Shown: positions 1 to 8,137 of the stretch, piece after piece
Layout of the letters: the number at the start of each line of letters is the position of its first letter
How positions within the stretch are numbered: the stretch's first letter is position 1
Origin: Rhizobium esperanzae
GTDB taxonomy: Bacteria > Pseudomonadota > Alphaproteobacteria > Rhizobiales > Rhizobiaceae
Assembly: GCF_014197615.1 (NCBI RefSeq)
Contig: NZ_JACIFY010000006.1
Coordinates: forward strand, 1 to 64,000
Length of the DNA: 64,000 bases
Direction of reading: 5' to 3'
Program-made: the position numbers and the translations under genes
The notes under the pieces: generated by a model
Databases searched by the model: none
What the model was told of the DNA's origin: nothing
The model's input: only the letters and a program-made list of their open reading frames with translations

Positions 1-72
1 TCCACGCTGCCTCCCCACGATCGGTCGCCCTCTCGCAGTTGCGCTTCTCTTCGTTCGCCATGACCAGCTTAC

Positions 73-113
73 GGTGGGACTTCCACCCACAAGAGCGCGC
101 CCATGCTGGGCGC
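73..113. repeat. paired hairpins, possible mobile-element end
   Basis: Two adjacent stem-loops lie here: a 5-bp stem GGTGG/CCACC with a 5-base loop (73-87), and a 7-bp stem GCGCCCA/TGGGCGC with a 3-base loop (97-113). No ORF in the first 170 bases looks coding. The arrangement resembles the non-coding tail of an insertion sequence lying left of the window, but no transposase is visible, so that is a guess. Confidence 0.25.
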
Positions 114-120
114 ACAATTA

Positions 121-150
121 AAAAGCCCGGAAAGCCAAAGCTTTCCGGGC
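121..150 (-). terminator. rho-independent terminator of the alcohol dehydrogenase operon
   Basis: A perfect 11-bp stem (125-135 with 140-150, core GCCCGGAAAGC) closes a CAAA loop and is followed, reading the minus strand, by TTTT. It sits 26 bases after the dehydrogenase stop codon, so it most likely ends the minus-strand unit that includes the aldehyde and alcohol dehydrogenase genes. Confidence 0.75.
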
Positions 151-175
151 CAATTCGTAGGTCCGCCTCAAATTG

Positions 176-1327
176 TCAGAAGCAATCCTTGAAAAGCGCC
201 TTGGTATTTTCGAGCGTCATCGCAACCGGATTGCCGCCAGCGCTCGGATCTTCGATCGCCATGGCCGACAATTCGTCGATGCGGTCGGGGGCGATTCCCA
301 TCGCCGTCAGCGTGTCCGGCACGCCGAGCTCGGAGCGAAGCTTCAGCACGTAGTCGTAGAAACCGTCGAAACCGCCCGAAATGCCGAGATAGGCGGCCGC
401 CCGGCCGATCTTCTCCTCGATGACAGCGCGGTTGAAGCGCAGCACCGCCGGCATGACAACAGCATTGGTCATGCCGTGATGGGTATTGTAGACGGCGCCG
501 ATCGGGTGCGACAGCGCATGGATGGCGCCGAGCCCCTTCTGGAAGGCGACCGCGCCCATGGCGGCGGCCGACATCATGTTGGCGCGGGCTTCGAGATCGG
601 TCCCTTCCCGATAGGCGCGCGGCAGGAATTCCTTGACGAGCCGCATTCCTTCGAGCGCGATGCCGGCCGACATCGGGTGATAGAAGGGCGAGGAATAGGC
701 CTCCAGGCAATGGGCGAAGGCATCCATGCCGGTGCCGGCGGTGATGATCTTCGGCATGCCGACCGTCAGTTCCGGATCGGAGATGACGACACCCGGCAGG
801 AACTTCGGATGGAAGATGATCTTCTTCACATGCGTGACGGAATTGGTGATGACGCTGGCGCGCCCGACTTCCGAACCGGTGCCTGCTGTCGTCGGCACGG
901 CGACGATCGGCGCGATGCCTTCGAGGCTCGCGCGTGTCCACCAGTCGCCGATGTCCTCGAAGTCCCAGACCGGGCGCGTCTGGCCGGCCATGAAGGCCAC
1001 GCATTTGCCAAGATCGAGGCCGGAGCCGCCACCGAAGGCGACGACACCGTCATGACCGCCATCCTTGAAAGCCTTGACGCCGGCCTCGAGGTTCTTCTCG
1101 TTCGGGTTCGGATCGACATCGGCGAAAATCGCCCGGCCAAGGCCGGCATCTTCGAGGATATCGAGCGCATTCTTGGTGATCGCCATCGAGGCGAGGCCGC
1201 GGTCGGTGACGAGCAGCGGCTTTTTGATGCCGAGGCTCTTGCAGGCGTCGGCTAGTTCCTTGATGCGGCCCCGGCCGAGCTTGACCGATGTCGGATAGCT
1301 CCAGTTTGCGGTGATGTTGCTGCTCAT
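176..1327 (-). CDS. iron-containing alcohol dehydrogenase
   Basis: A 383-residue group III (iron-dependent) alcohol dehydrogenase, expected to interconvert a primary alcohol and aldehyde with NAD(P) in the cytoplasm. The N-terminal dinucleotide domain carries GGGSGLD (about 99-105) and PTTAGTGSE (about 145-153). The C-terminal helical domain has the usual metal ligands: D202 and H206 in GTGMDAFAH, H270 in AIHALSHP and H284 in NTHHG. Length is typical. Its ATG overlaps the stop of the upstream aldehyde dehydrogenase gene by four bases (ATGA), so the two are translationally coupled. Together they would take an alcohol to a carboxylate. The substrate cannot be read from sequence; the neighbouring ligase and amidohydrolase genes suggest a gamma-glutamylated amino alcohol. 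Confidence 0.9.
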   Translation of the reverse strand: MSSNITANWSYPTSVKLGRGRIKELADACKSLGIKKPLLVTDRGLASMAITKNALDILEDAGLGRAIFADVDPNPNEKNLEAGVKAFKDGGHDGVVAFGGGSGLDLGKCVAFMAGQTRPVWDFEDIGDWWTRASLEGIAPIVAVPTTAGTGSEVGRASVITNSVTHVKKIIFHPKFLPGVVISDPELTVGMPKIITAGTGMDAFAHCLEAYSSPFYHPMSAGIALEGMRLVKEFLPRAYREGTDLEARANMMSAAAMGAVAFQKGLGAIHALSHPIGAVYNTHHGMTNAVVMPAVLRFNRAVIEEKIGRAAAYLGISGGFDGFYDYVLKLRSELGVPDTLTAMGIAPDRIDELSAMAIEDPSAGGNPVAMTLENTKALFKDCF

Positions 1328-2709
1328 GCTGTGACTTTCTTCAGGTGGAAGGATTTCGGGCGAGTCAGATTCTGGAAACCGATGATCGAGAGCGAACCGC
1401 CGCGGCCGGTCTCCTTGACACCGGTCCAGCAGAGCGCCGGATCGAGATAGTCGGCGCGGTTCATGAAAACGGTGCCGGTTTCGATTTCGCGGCCAAGCTT
1501 TGCGGCCCGCTCGACATCCTTGGTCCAGAGCGAGGCCGTCAGCCCGTACTGGCTGTCGTTCATCAAGGCGAGTGCCTCCTCGTCGCTCTTCACCTTCATG
1601 ATGCCGACCGCCGGGCCGAAGGTCTCCTCGCGCATGAAGGCCATGGAATGGTCGACATCGACGAGGACCTGCGGGGCGAGATAGGCGCCGCCGTCATCCT
1701 GGGGGAAAAGCTTGGGGTCGACAAGCGCCTTGGCGCCCTTCGCGACGGCATCGGCGATCTGCTCGCGCACCACCTTGGCAAAGCGCTTGTTCGCCATCGG
1801 TCCGAGCGAAGTCTCGGGATCGAGCGGATTGCCGAGCTTGTAGTTCGACACCCAGGCGACCGATTTCTCGACGAAGGCATCGTAGAGCGATTCATGCACA
1901 TAGATGCGTTCGATGCCGCAGCAGCACTGGCCGGAATTGTAGGTCGCGCCGTCCATCAGCGTATCGACGGCCGCATCGAGATCGGCGTCTTCCATGACGT
2001 AGCCCGGATCCTTGCCGCCGAGTTCGAGGCCGAGGCCGGTAAAGGTGCCGGCGGCGGCCCGCTCCATCGAGCGCCCACCCTCGACCGATCCGGTGAAGTT
2101 GACGAAATTGAAGCTGCCGGCGGCAATCAGCGCCGAGGTCGTCTGGTGATCGAGGAAGACGTTCTGGAACACATCCTCGGGAACACCGGCTTCGATAAAG
2201 GCCTGCACCAGCCGTTCGCCGACGAGCAATGTCTGCGAGGCATGTTTCAGCACCACGGTATTGCCAGCCATCAGCGCCGGTGCGATCGTGTTGATCGCCG
2301 TCATATAGGGATAGTTCCAGGGTGCGACGACGAAGACGACGCCATGCGCTTCGCGTTCGATACGGCGCTCGAAACGCTCGCTCTCCTCGACGACAACAGG
2401 CGCCAGCGCATCCGCTGCGATCGAGGCGACATAGTTGGAACGTTCGTTGAAGCCCTTATATTCGCCGCCGTACTTGATCGGCCGGCCCATCTGCCAGGCA
2501 AGCTCCGGCACGACGACATCGGACATCTCGTTCAGCCGTGCAGCACCCTTCAGGACAAGCTGAACACGCTCTTCAAGCGGCCGTCTCGCCCAGGCCTTCT
2601 GCGCCTTGCGGGCGCGCGCCACCACGTCCTTGGCGGCATCGAGCGAAAGCGCTGCGCGCTCGGCGTAAACCGATCCGTCGATCGGTGAAATGCATTGGAT
2701 CATTGCCAT
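1324..2709 (-). CDS. NAD(P)-dependent aldehyde dehydrogenase
   Basis: A 461-residue aldehyde dehydrogenase superfamily enzyme that oxidises an aldehyde to its acid. The cofactor-site motif APWNYP is at about 129-134, FTGSVEGG at 205-212, the general-base segment ELGGKDP at 229-235, and the catalytic cysteine lies in the run QCCCG at 261-265. The three consecutive cysteines are unusual but have been seen in related enzymes. Slightly shorter than the common 480-500 residues. It overlaps the downstream iron alcohol dehydrogenase by four bases, which argues for a two-step alcohol-to-acid module. About 200 bases of repeat-rich DNA separate it from the upstream ligase gene, so it may have its own promoter or depend on read-through. 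Confidence 0.9.
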   Translation of the reverse strand: MAMIQCISPIDGSVYAERAALSLDAAKDVVARARKAQKAWARRPLEERVQLVLKGAARLNEMSDVVVPELAWQMGRPIKYGGEYKGFNERSNYVASIAADALAPVVVEESERFERRIEREAHGVVFVVAPWNYPYMTAINTIAPALMAGNTVVLKHASQTLLVGERLVQAFIEAGVPEDVFQNVFLDHQTTSALIAAGSFNFVNFTGSVEGGRSMERAAAGTFTGLGLELGGKDPGYVMEDADLDAAVDTLMDGATYNSGQCCCGIERIYVHESLYDAFVEKSVAWVSNYKLGNPLDPETSLGPMANKRFAKVVREQIADAVAKGAKALVDPKLFPQDDGGAYLAPQVLVDVDHSMAFMREETFGPAVGIMKVKSDEEALALMNDSQYGLTASLWTKDVERAAKLGREIETGTVFMNRADYLDPALCWTGVKETGRGGSLSIIGFQNLTRPKSFHLKKVTA

Positions 2710-2756
2710 GATCGATTTCCTGTCCTCGTATCCATCAAAAATTTCGTCGAGGGCCT

Positions 2757-2890
2757 GGGCCCCTCATCCGCCTGCCGGCACCTTCTCCCCGCTTACGTGG
2801 CGAGGGGGGATGGCCGCAACCTCTTCGTTCCCAGCCGATCTCGCAGCGCAAGTCCCCTCTCCCCGCCAGAACGGGGAGAGGGTGAGGGCA
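2757..2890. repeat. GC-rich palindromic intergenic repeat (rhizobial REP-like)
   Basis: This spacer is built from inverted GC-rich blocks such as CCGCCTGCCGGCACC and CTCTCCCCGCC...GGGGAGAGGG. Similar blocks recur at about 16184, 30512, 45160 and 61515 in this window. Such elements are common between genes in Rhizobium; no coding sequence is seen. Confidence 0.65.
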
Positions 2891-2908
2891 GCAACCCACA
2901 AAACGCTA

Positions 2909-4276
2909 TTAAGCTCTTTCGAATCCCCGCGCCACTTCCCAATCGGTAATGCGTCGGTCGTATTCTTCCTGCTCCCATTCGGCAGCACGGGTATAATGGT
3001 CGATCACATCATCGCCGAAGGCTTTGCGCAGCATCGCCGATTCCGTCATTTCGGTCGTTGCCGCACGCAGCGTGCGCGGGATTTCGCGCACACCCTTGCC
3101 GCCATAGGCGTCACCGACGAAGGGAGCTTCGAGCTCCATCTTGTTCTCGATCCCATCGATGCCGGCTGCCAGCAGCGCGGCAAAGGCGAGATAAGGATTG
3201 AGATCGGAGCCGCCGACGCGGCATTCGATGCGGATCCCCTTGGTCTCCTCGCCGCAGAGGCGATAGCCGGCAGTGCGGTTGTCCTTGCTCCAGATCGCCT
3301 TGGTCGGCGCAAAGGTGCCGGCCATGAAGCGTTTGTAGGAATTGATGTAGGGCGCCAGGAAATAGGTGATCTCGCTCGCATGGGCGAGAAGCCCGGCGAT
3401 GTAATTGTGCATCAGCGGCGACATGCCGTATTTGCCGGTGTGATCGAAGAACAGCGGCTTTTCCTCGAGGCTCCAGAGCGACTGGTGGATATGAGAGGAA
3501 CTGCCGGCGGCGTTGTAGTTCCACTTGGCGAGGAAGGTGATGGCCTTGCCCTTCGACCAGGCGATCTCCTTGCAGCCGTTCTTGATGATCGCATGCCGGT
3601 CGGCCATGGCGAGCGCGTCGGCATAACGCACGTTGATCTCCTCCTGGCCGGCGGAAGCCTCGCCTTTGGAGTTCTCGACCGGAATGCCGGCGCCCTGCAG
3701 CCCGGTGCGGATCGCCCGCATCACCTCTTCTTCCTTGGTGGTCTGGAAGATGTGGTAGTCCTCGTTATAGGCGCTGGCGAGCTTGAGGTTACGGTAGCCC
3801 GCGCTATGCGCAGCCTCGTAGCTCTGGTCGAACAGGAAGAATTCGAGTTCGGAGGCCATATAGGCCTTCATGCCCATGTCTTCGAGACGCTTCACCTGCT
3901 TCTTCAGGATCGCGCGCGGCGAATGGGCGACTTCCTCATGCGTATGATGGTCGAGCACGTCGCAGAGCACCAGCGCCGTGCCCTCGAGCCAGGGAATGCG
4001 GCGCAGCGTCGCAAGATCCGGCTTCATCGTATAGTCGCCGTATCCCTTCTCCCAGCTCGTCGCCTTGTAGCCTGAGACGGTCTCCATCTCCATGTCGGTG
4101 GCTTGCAGGTAGTTGCAGCTATGCGTTTCCTTCCAGGCGCTTTCGACGAAATATTCCGCCTGAAAGCGCTTGCCCATCAGCCGGCCCTGCATATCCACCT
4201 GGCAAGCCAGAACCGTGTCGATGCGCCCTTCGGCAACATCCTTCCTGAGATCGTCGATTGTGTAGCTGCTGCTCAT
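2909..4276 (-). CDS. glutamine synthetase-like gamma-glutamyl-amine ligase
   Basis: About 455 residues of the glutamine synthetase fold, closest in character to the PuuA/IpuC-type ligases that join glutamate to an amine using ATP. Signatures seen in order: the metal-binding SELEFF segment, GQEEINVRY, HIHQSLW in the ATP/glutamate region, NRTAGYR, and ECRVGGSDLNPYL near the C-terminus. True assimilatory GlnA is usually followed by glnB-type genes, which are absent here. The ATG at 4276 is preferred; an in-frame ATG six codons upstream (4294) is also possible. It sits between a permease and an aldehyde/alcohol dehydrogenase pair, which fits a role in capturing an imported amine as its gamma-glutamyl derivative. 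The amine itself is unknown. Confidence 0.8.
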   Translation of the reverse strand: MSSSYTIDDLRKDVAEGRIDTVLACQVDMQGRLMGKRFQAEYFVESAWKETHSCNYLQATDMEMETVSGYKATSWEKGYGDYTMKPDLATLRRIPWLEGTALVLCDVLDHHTHEEVAHSPRAILKKQVKRLEDMGMKAYMASELEFFLFDQSYEAAHSAGYRNLKLASAYNEDYHIFQTTKEEEVMRAIRTGLQGAGIPVENSKGEASAGQEEINVRYADALAMADRHAIIKNGCKEIAWSKGKAITFLAKWNYNAAGSSSHIHQSLWSLEEKPLFFDHTGKYGMSPLMHNYIAGLLAHASEITYFLAPYINSYKRFMAGTFAPTKAIWSKDNRTAGYRLCGEETKGIRIECRVGGSDLNPYLAFAALLAAGIDGIENKMELEAPFVGDAYGGKGVREIPRTLRAATTEMTESAMLRKAFGDDVIDHYTRAAEWEQEEYDRRITDWEVARGFERA

Positions 4277-4377
4277 GATTGATCCGCCTGACATTGGAAT
4301 TGAGAAGATCGGGGCAACGAAATCGCATGCGCTCGGCCGGACGTCCGAGCCCCATGCCTTTTCGTTGAACCGGTGAT

Positions 4378-4398
4378 GGGGCCGCAGGCTGCGGCCCC
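4378..4398 (-). terminator. hairpin between permease and ligase genes
   Basis: A 9-bp perfect stem GGGGCCGCA/TGCGGCCCC with a 3-base loop lies just past the permease stop. There is no T-tract on the minus strand, so it may be an attenuator or an mRNA-stabilising structure rather than a full terminator. Confidence 0.4.
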
Positions 4399-4415
4399 GT
4401 TTCCTTGCAATATGC

Positions 4416-6008
4416 CTAACTATTCGCCGGGACGGCGACGGTGCCGGTTTCGCCGACAGCAGCTTCCGCGGCGGCGATTTCGCCCCGTCGTTTGGCGATC
4501 ATGTCGCCGATCGGTGGGCCCTGGAAGCGACGTTTTTCAACGGCGAACCAGATGACGATCGCCAGCACGATAAAGGCGACGGTTATGCCGAAGACCTTGT
4601 CGTTCGGCGGCTGGATCGCGATGTAGACGATGAGAACCATGCCGAGCGTCGCGAGAACGCCGATCACCTTGTAGAGGCCGCCGCCGAGATTCCACGGTCC
4701 GGGTGCCGGCCACTTCTTGGTACCGTAGGCGAAGATGCCGAGCACGATCGGGAAGAGGAAGGACAGGAAGAGGAAGATCAGCGTCGCGTTGACCACTGTG
4801 ACATAGAGGCTTGCCTCGCCGACCGAGATAAACAGCGCGCCCCAGACGAACAGGCTTTCGAGAACCGCACCCGTCCAGATCGCCGCAACCGGTGTGCGGA
4901 ATTTCGGGCTGACGCTCGCAAGCATCTTCGAGCCGACCGGAATGCCGCCGTCACGCGAGAAGGCGTAGATCATGCGCGAGCAGGACGTGACAGTCGCAAG
5001 ACCGCACAGGAACTGCGAGATGAAGATCGCGATGTAAAGCAGCGTCACCAGCCAGGCCGGCATGATGGCGTTGATGGTCATGAAAAACACGCTCCAGCCC
5101 TGCTTTGCGCCGGCGGCCATATCGGGAATGGCGATGACGAAGGCCGAAAGCATGACCCAGCCGGCAAGCGACGACCAGATAACGGCGGACACCATCGAAC
5201 GCGGCACCGACAGCGCTGCCTTCTTGGTTTCCTCGGAGGTGTGGGCGGAGGCGTCGTAGCCGGTGATTGTGTAGATCGGCAGAAGCAGGCCCAGGCCGAA
5301 AATATACCACATGCTGTCCGACTGCGGCCAAACCCCGCCGCCGGCATCGCCTGAATAATTGGTGAACGTCCATAGACGCGAGAAGTCGTGGGTCGGGGCG
5401 AAATAGAAGCAGGCGATCGTCAGCACGGCGGCCGTCACAAGGATCAGCGTCCCCGAAAAATCGGTGAGCTTTGCCGTCAGGCCGATACCGAAATGGTTGA
5501 TGGCAGCCTGCACGATCGTGAAGAGCACGACCAGAACGACCTGCATGCCGGGCGAGACGACGCCGCTGGCGTCGGCGATGCCGAGCTGAGCGCCAAACGT
5601 GCCGCCGAGGAACAGGGCCGTGCCGATATTGATGGCGCCGAGAACGGTGATGAGGCCGAGCAGGTTCAGCCATGCGGTGAGCCAGCCGGTGAAGCGGGTG
5701 CCGAGAATGGAACTCCAGTGATAAAGACCACCGGCCGTCGGATAGGCCGACGAGATCTGCGCCATGCCAAGGGCAAAAAACAAGGAGATGATGCAGCCGA
5801 CCGGCCAGCCGATGCCGATCGCGGCACCGCCGACGCCCGACGTCGCCTGTGCGAGCGAATTGATACCGCCCGAAAGGATGCAGATAATCGAAAACGAAAT
5901 TGCAAAGTTTGAGAACGAACTCATACGCCGTTCGAGTTCCTGGGCGTAGCCCATCGAGTGCAGGACATGGACGTCCTGCGTCTTATCCTGATCGGTATAG
6001 TCAGACAT
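4416..6008 (-). CDS. APC-family amino acid/amine permease
   Basis: A 530-residue inner-membrane permease of the amino acid-polyamine-organocation superfamily with about 12 hydrophobic segments. The N-terminal part reads like the GABA/choline permease branch, with NFAISFSIICILSGG in the first membrane helix. The ATG at 6008 is chosen because GGGGGAAG lies five bases upstream; an in-frame ATG at 6074 has no such site. It lies in the same orientation between the amidohydrolase-like gene and the gamma-glutamyl ligase-like gene, and would supply their substrate. Specificity for an amine, amino alcohol or amino acid cannot be decided from sequence. Confidence 0.85.
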   Translation of the reverse strand: MSDYTDQDKTQDVHVLHSMGYAQELERRMSSFSNFAISFSIICILSGGINSLAQATSGVGGAAIGIGWPVGCIISLFFALGMAQISSAYPTAGGLYHWSSILGTRFTGWLTAWLNLLGLITVLGAINIGTALFLGGTFGAQLGIADASGVVSPGMQVVLVVLFTIVQAAINHFGIGLTAKLTDFSGTLILVTAAVLTIACFYFAPTHDFSRLWTFTNYSGDAGGGVWPQSDSMWYIFGLGLLLPIYTITGYDASAHTSEETKKAALSVPRSMVSAVIWSSLAGWVMLSAFVIAIPDMAAGAKQGWSVFFMTINAIMPAWLVTLLYIAIFISQFLCGLATVTSCSRMIYAFSRDGGIPVGSKMLASVSPKFRTPVAAIWTGAVLESLFVWGALFISVGEASLYVTVVNATLIFLFLSFLFPIVLGIFAYGTKKWPAPGPWNLGGGLYKVIGVLATLGMVLIVYIAIQPPNDKVFGITVAFIVLAIVIWFAVEKRRFQGPPIGDMIAKRRGEIAAAEAAVGETGTVAVPANS

Positions 6009-6127
6009 GACTTCCCCCTGTTCACGACCGGCCGCGGGATTGCGGGCCGGTTCAGTGCCAATTGTCCGCGGCATTTTCGCCGTGCGGACGTTCGCAGTTA
6101 GACTGCTCCCTCGGGTCTTCTTTTTTG

Positions 6128-6907
6128 TCAGGCGTCCAGGCTTTGCTGGAGCAACCCTTTTAGATAGTCGGCCATGACCCCTTGGCCGACATCGTCTGTG
6201 ATGAGGTCATTGCGGACCTCGATCATTACATTGCGCAAACCGTTCGAAAGCCCGTGCAGGATCAGCGTGTGGGTCACGCCGTCCTCGGGCCCGTAAGGCT
6301 GGTTGCGTTCCGTCCTGTAAAGCGGCGCTTCGGCCGCAGCCTCCAGCATGCGATCGGCAAGCCGGCTGTCCTCGTCGTGCAATATGCCGAGTTCGACGGC
6401 GCGTTCGCGGCCATGATAGACCGGCGTGAAGCTGTGTATGGTCACGATAACGCTGTCCTGCCCCCTCGCCCGGCGATCGCGGATCAGCCCGCGAATGGCG
6501 TCGTGGAAGGGCACGTAGAGCGCATCGGTGCGGGCAAGGCGCTCTTCGGCGGTCAGATCCTTGTTGCCGGGAATGGCGTAAATCTCGCTCGTCTCCGGCA
6601 TGGCGCCGGGCGAACTGGGCGGCCGGTTGCAGTCGTAGATCAACCGTGAGAACCGCTGGTAGACGAGCGTCGCGTCGAGGCCATCCGATATGCCGCGCGC
6701 GACTGCGAGAGCCCCCGGATCCCAGGCGATATGGCTCGACAGCGCTTCGTCAGGCAAGCCAAGATCGCCGAAAGATGCGGGAAGCGTCTTCGAAGCGTGT
6801 TCGCAGACGATCAACACCGGGCTCCGGCCGTCGATGCGCTCGATCCCGACGCAATCGCCATCCGCTTCGCTGAGGATTTTCGGCCGGGCCAGCACCAAAG
6901 GCGCCAC
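6128..6907 (-). CDS. N-formylglutamate amidohydrolase family protein
   Basis: About 259 residues of the HutG-like amidohydrolase family, zinc-dependent hydrolases that cleave N-acyl glutamate-type amides. Visible family motifs are CEHAS near residue 35, HIAWDPGA, YDCNRPPSSPGA and the metal-site segment VTIHSFTPVYHG. No hut genes are nearby, so histidine degradation is not supported. In this cluster a likely role is hydrolysis of an amide of glutamate, for instance release of glutamate from an oxidised gamma-glutamyl intermediate; that is inference. The start is uncertain: GTG at 6907 abuts an AAGGAG sequence, while GTG at 6895 has a more normal spacing. It is divergent from the RpiR gene. Confidence 0.8.
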   Translation of the reverse strand: MAPLVLARPKILSEADGDCVGIERIDGRSPVLIVCEHASKTLPASFGDLGLPDEALSSHIAWDPGALAVARGISDGLDATLVYQRFSRLIYDCNRPPSSPGAMPETSEIYAIPGNKDLTAEERLARTDALYVPFHDAIRGLIRDRRARGQDSVIVTIHSFTPVYHGRERAVELGILHDEDSRLADRMLEAAAEAPLYRTERNQPYGPEDGVTHTLILHGLSNGLRNVMIEVRNDLITDDVGQGVMADYLKGLLQQSLDA

Positions 6908-6990
6908 TCCTTATCCATTAATAAAATATTTATAGAAAAGAATTCTTCAGGTTTCGGTCGCTGTCAAGCGCCCTCTGAAAATTTCTTTTC

Positions 6991-7020
6991 ATGACAGCAG
7001 TTGACATGGATTATGACAGC
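6991..7020 (+). promoter_or_regulatory. direct repeats and promoter of the RpiR gene
   Basis: The octamer ATGACAGC occurs at 6991-6998 and again at 7013-7020, 22 bases (about two helical turns) apart. Between them is a TTGACA -35-like hexamer (7001-7006), with a possible TTAACT -10 at 7025-7030. The placement suggests an autoregulatory operator for the RpiR regulator and perhaps for the divergent catabolic genes. Confidence 0.45.
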
Positions 7021-7073
7021 GTTGTTAACTTTGGTTGGGAAAGTGGCGCCAGACCATCCCGGGGAGCATTGAA

Positions 7074-7946
7074 GTGACAGTTGCGTCGAAGACGGTTTCG
7101 GACGTCATACACTCGCATTTCGGGGTCTTGACGCGCGCCGAGAAACAACTGGCCGAAAGCCTTCTCGACAACTATCCGGTTTCCGGTCTCGGCAGCATCA
7201 CCACCATCGCCGAGAATGCCGGCGTCTCGACGCCGACCGTCGTGCGCATGGTGCAGAAGCTCGGTTTCAAGGGCTATCCGGACTTTCAGGCGCATCTGCA
7301 TCTCGAGGTCGAGGCGACGATCTCGAACCCCATCGCCAAGCACGATCGCTGGGCGCAGAACGCCCCGGGCACCCACATCCTTAATCGTTTCGCCGATGCC
7401 ATTATGGGCAATCTGCGCCAGACATTGACCGATCTCGACACCGCAACCTTCGACAGCGTCGCTTCGCTGCTGTCCGATCGCAAGCGCGGTCTCTATTTCG
7501 TCGGCGGCCGCATCACCGGTGCGCTTGCCGAATATTTCTTCACCCACATGCAGGTGATCCGGCCGGCAACGACGCTGCTGTCGTCGAACTCCAGCAGCTG
7601 GCCGCAATATGCTCTCAACATGAATGCCGGCGACATCCTGATCATCTTCGACATCCGCCGCTACGAGCAGGAAATGGTCAGCCTCGCCACTGCCGCCCGC
7701 AAGCGCGGCGCCGAGATCGTCGTCTTCACCGATCAATGGGGCTCGCCGGCCGCCAAACTCGCCCGGCATGCCTTCCGCGTTCGGATCGAGGCGCCATCGG
7801 CCTGGGATTCCTCCGTCGTCACCCTGTTCATCGTCGAAGCATTGATCGAGGCCGTTCAAAATTCGACGTGGGACGAGACGAAGGAGCGCATGAAGACACT
7901 GGAGGGCCTGTTCGAACAGAGCAAGCTTTTCCGTAAACCGGGCTAG
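7074..7946 (+). CDS. RpiR-family (MurR/RpiR) transcriptional regulator
   Basis: About 290 residues with an N-terminal HTH_6 domain (recognition helix region VSTPTVVRMVQKLGF) and a C-terminal SIS sugar-isomerase-like sensor domain, the standard MurR/RpiR architecture. The GTG at 7074 is preferred because GGGGAG lies about eight bases before it; a TTG at 7035 would add 13 residues. It is divergent from the amidohydrolase/permease/ligase genes and is the obvious local regulator. Although many RpiR proteins sense phosphosugars, in rhizobia several sit beside amino acid or amine catabolic genes, so the effector is open. Confidence 0.85.
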   Translation: MTVASKTVSDVIHSHFGVLTRAEKQLAESLLDNYPVSGLGSITTIAENAGVSTPTVVRMVQKLGFKGYPDFQAHLHLEVEATISNPIAKHDRWAQNAPGTHILNRFADAIMGNLRQTLTDLDTATFDSVASLLSDRKRGLYFVGGRITGALAEYFFTHMQVIRPATTLLSSNSSSWPQYALNMNAGDILIIFDIRRYEQEMVSLATAARKRGAEIVVFTDQWGSPAAKLARHAFRVRIEAPSAWDSSVVTLFIVEALIEAVQNSTWDETKERMKTLEGLFEQSKLFRKPG

Positions 7947-8067
7947 GAGGACAAGACTAAAGGAGAGGAAAAAACAATGACGGATTTTTGCCGAAATACG
8001 TCACGCTGTCGCAAATGAAACATTTGACGCAAACGCCTGCTATTGATGCAAAACTACCGTCATCCAA

Positions 8068-8100
8068 CTGTCACACAAGCTTCATGTAAGCTCATTAACA
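8068..8100 (+). promoter_or_regulatory. Pho-box-like PhoB binding site
   Basis: Three consecutive 11-base units begin CTGTCAC, GCTTCAT and GCTCATT with AT-rich spacers, matching the layout of the PhoB box (CTGTCAT plus four bases, repeated). It ends 37 bases before the binding-protein start codon. This predicts phosphate-starvation induction of the ABC operon downstream. The first unit is strong and the second and third are weaker. Confidence 0.55.
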
Positions 8101-8137
8101 GCATCGCCAGACACTGAAAACCCGAAGGAGAACAACA

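Noticed and set aside
173..1255. A 360-codon plus-strand frame over the iron alcohol dehydrogenase
   Set aside because: Antisense to a well-supported gene and without any recognisable domain.
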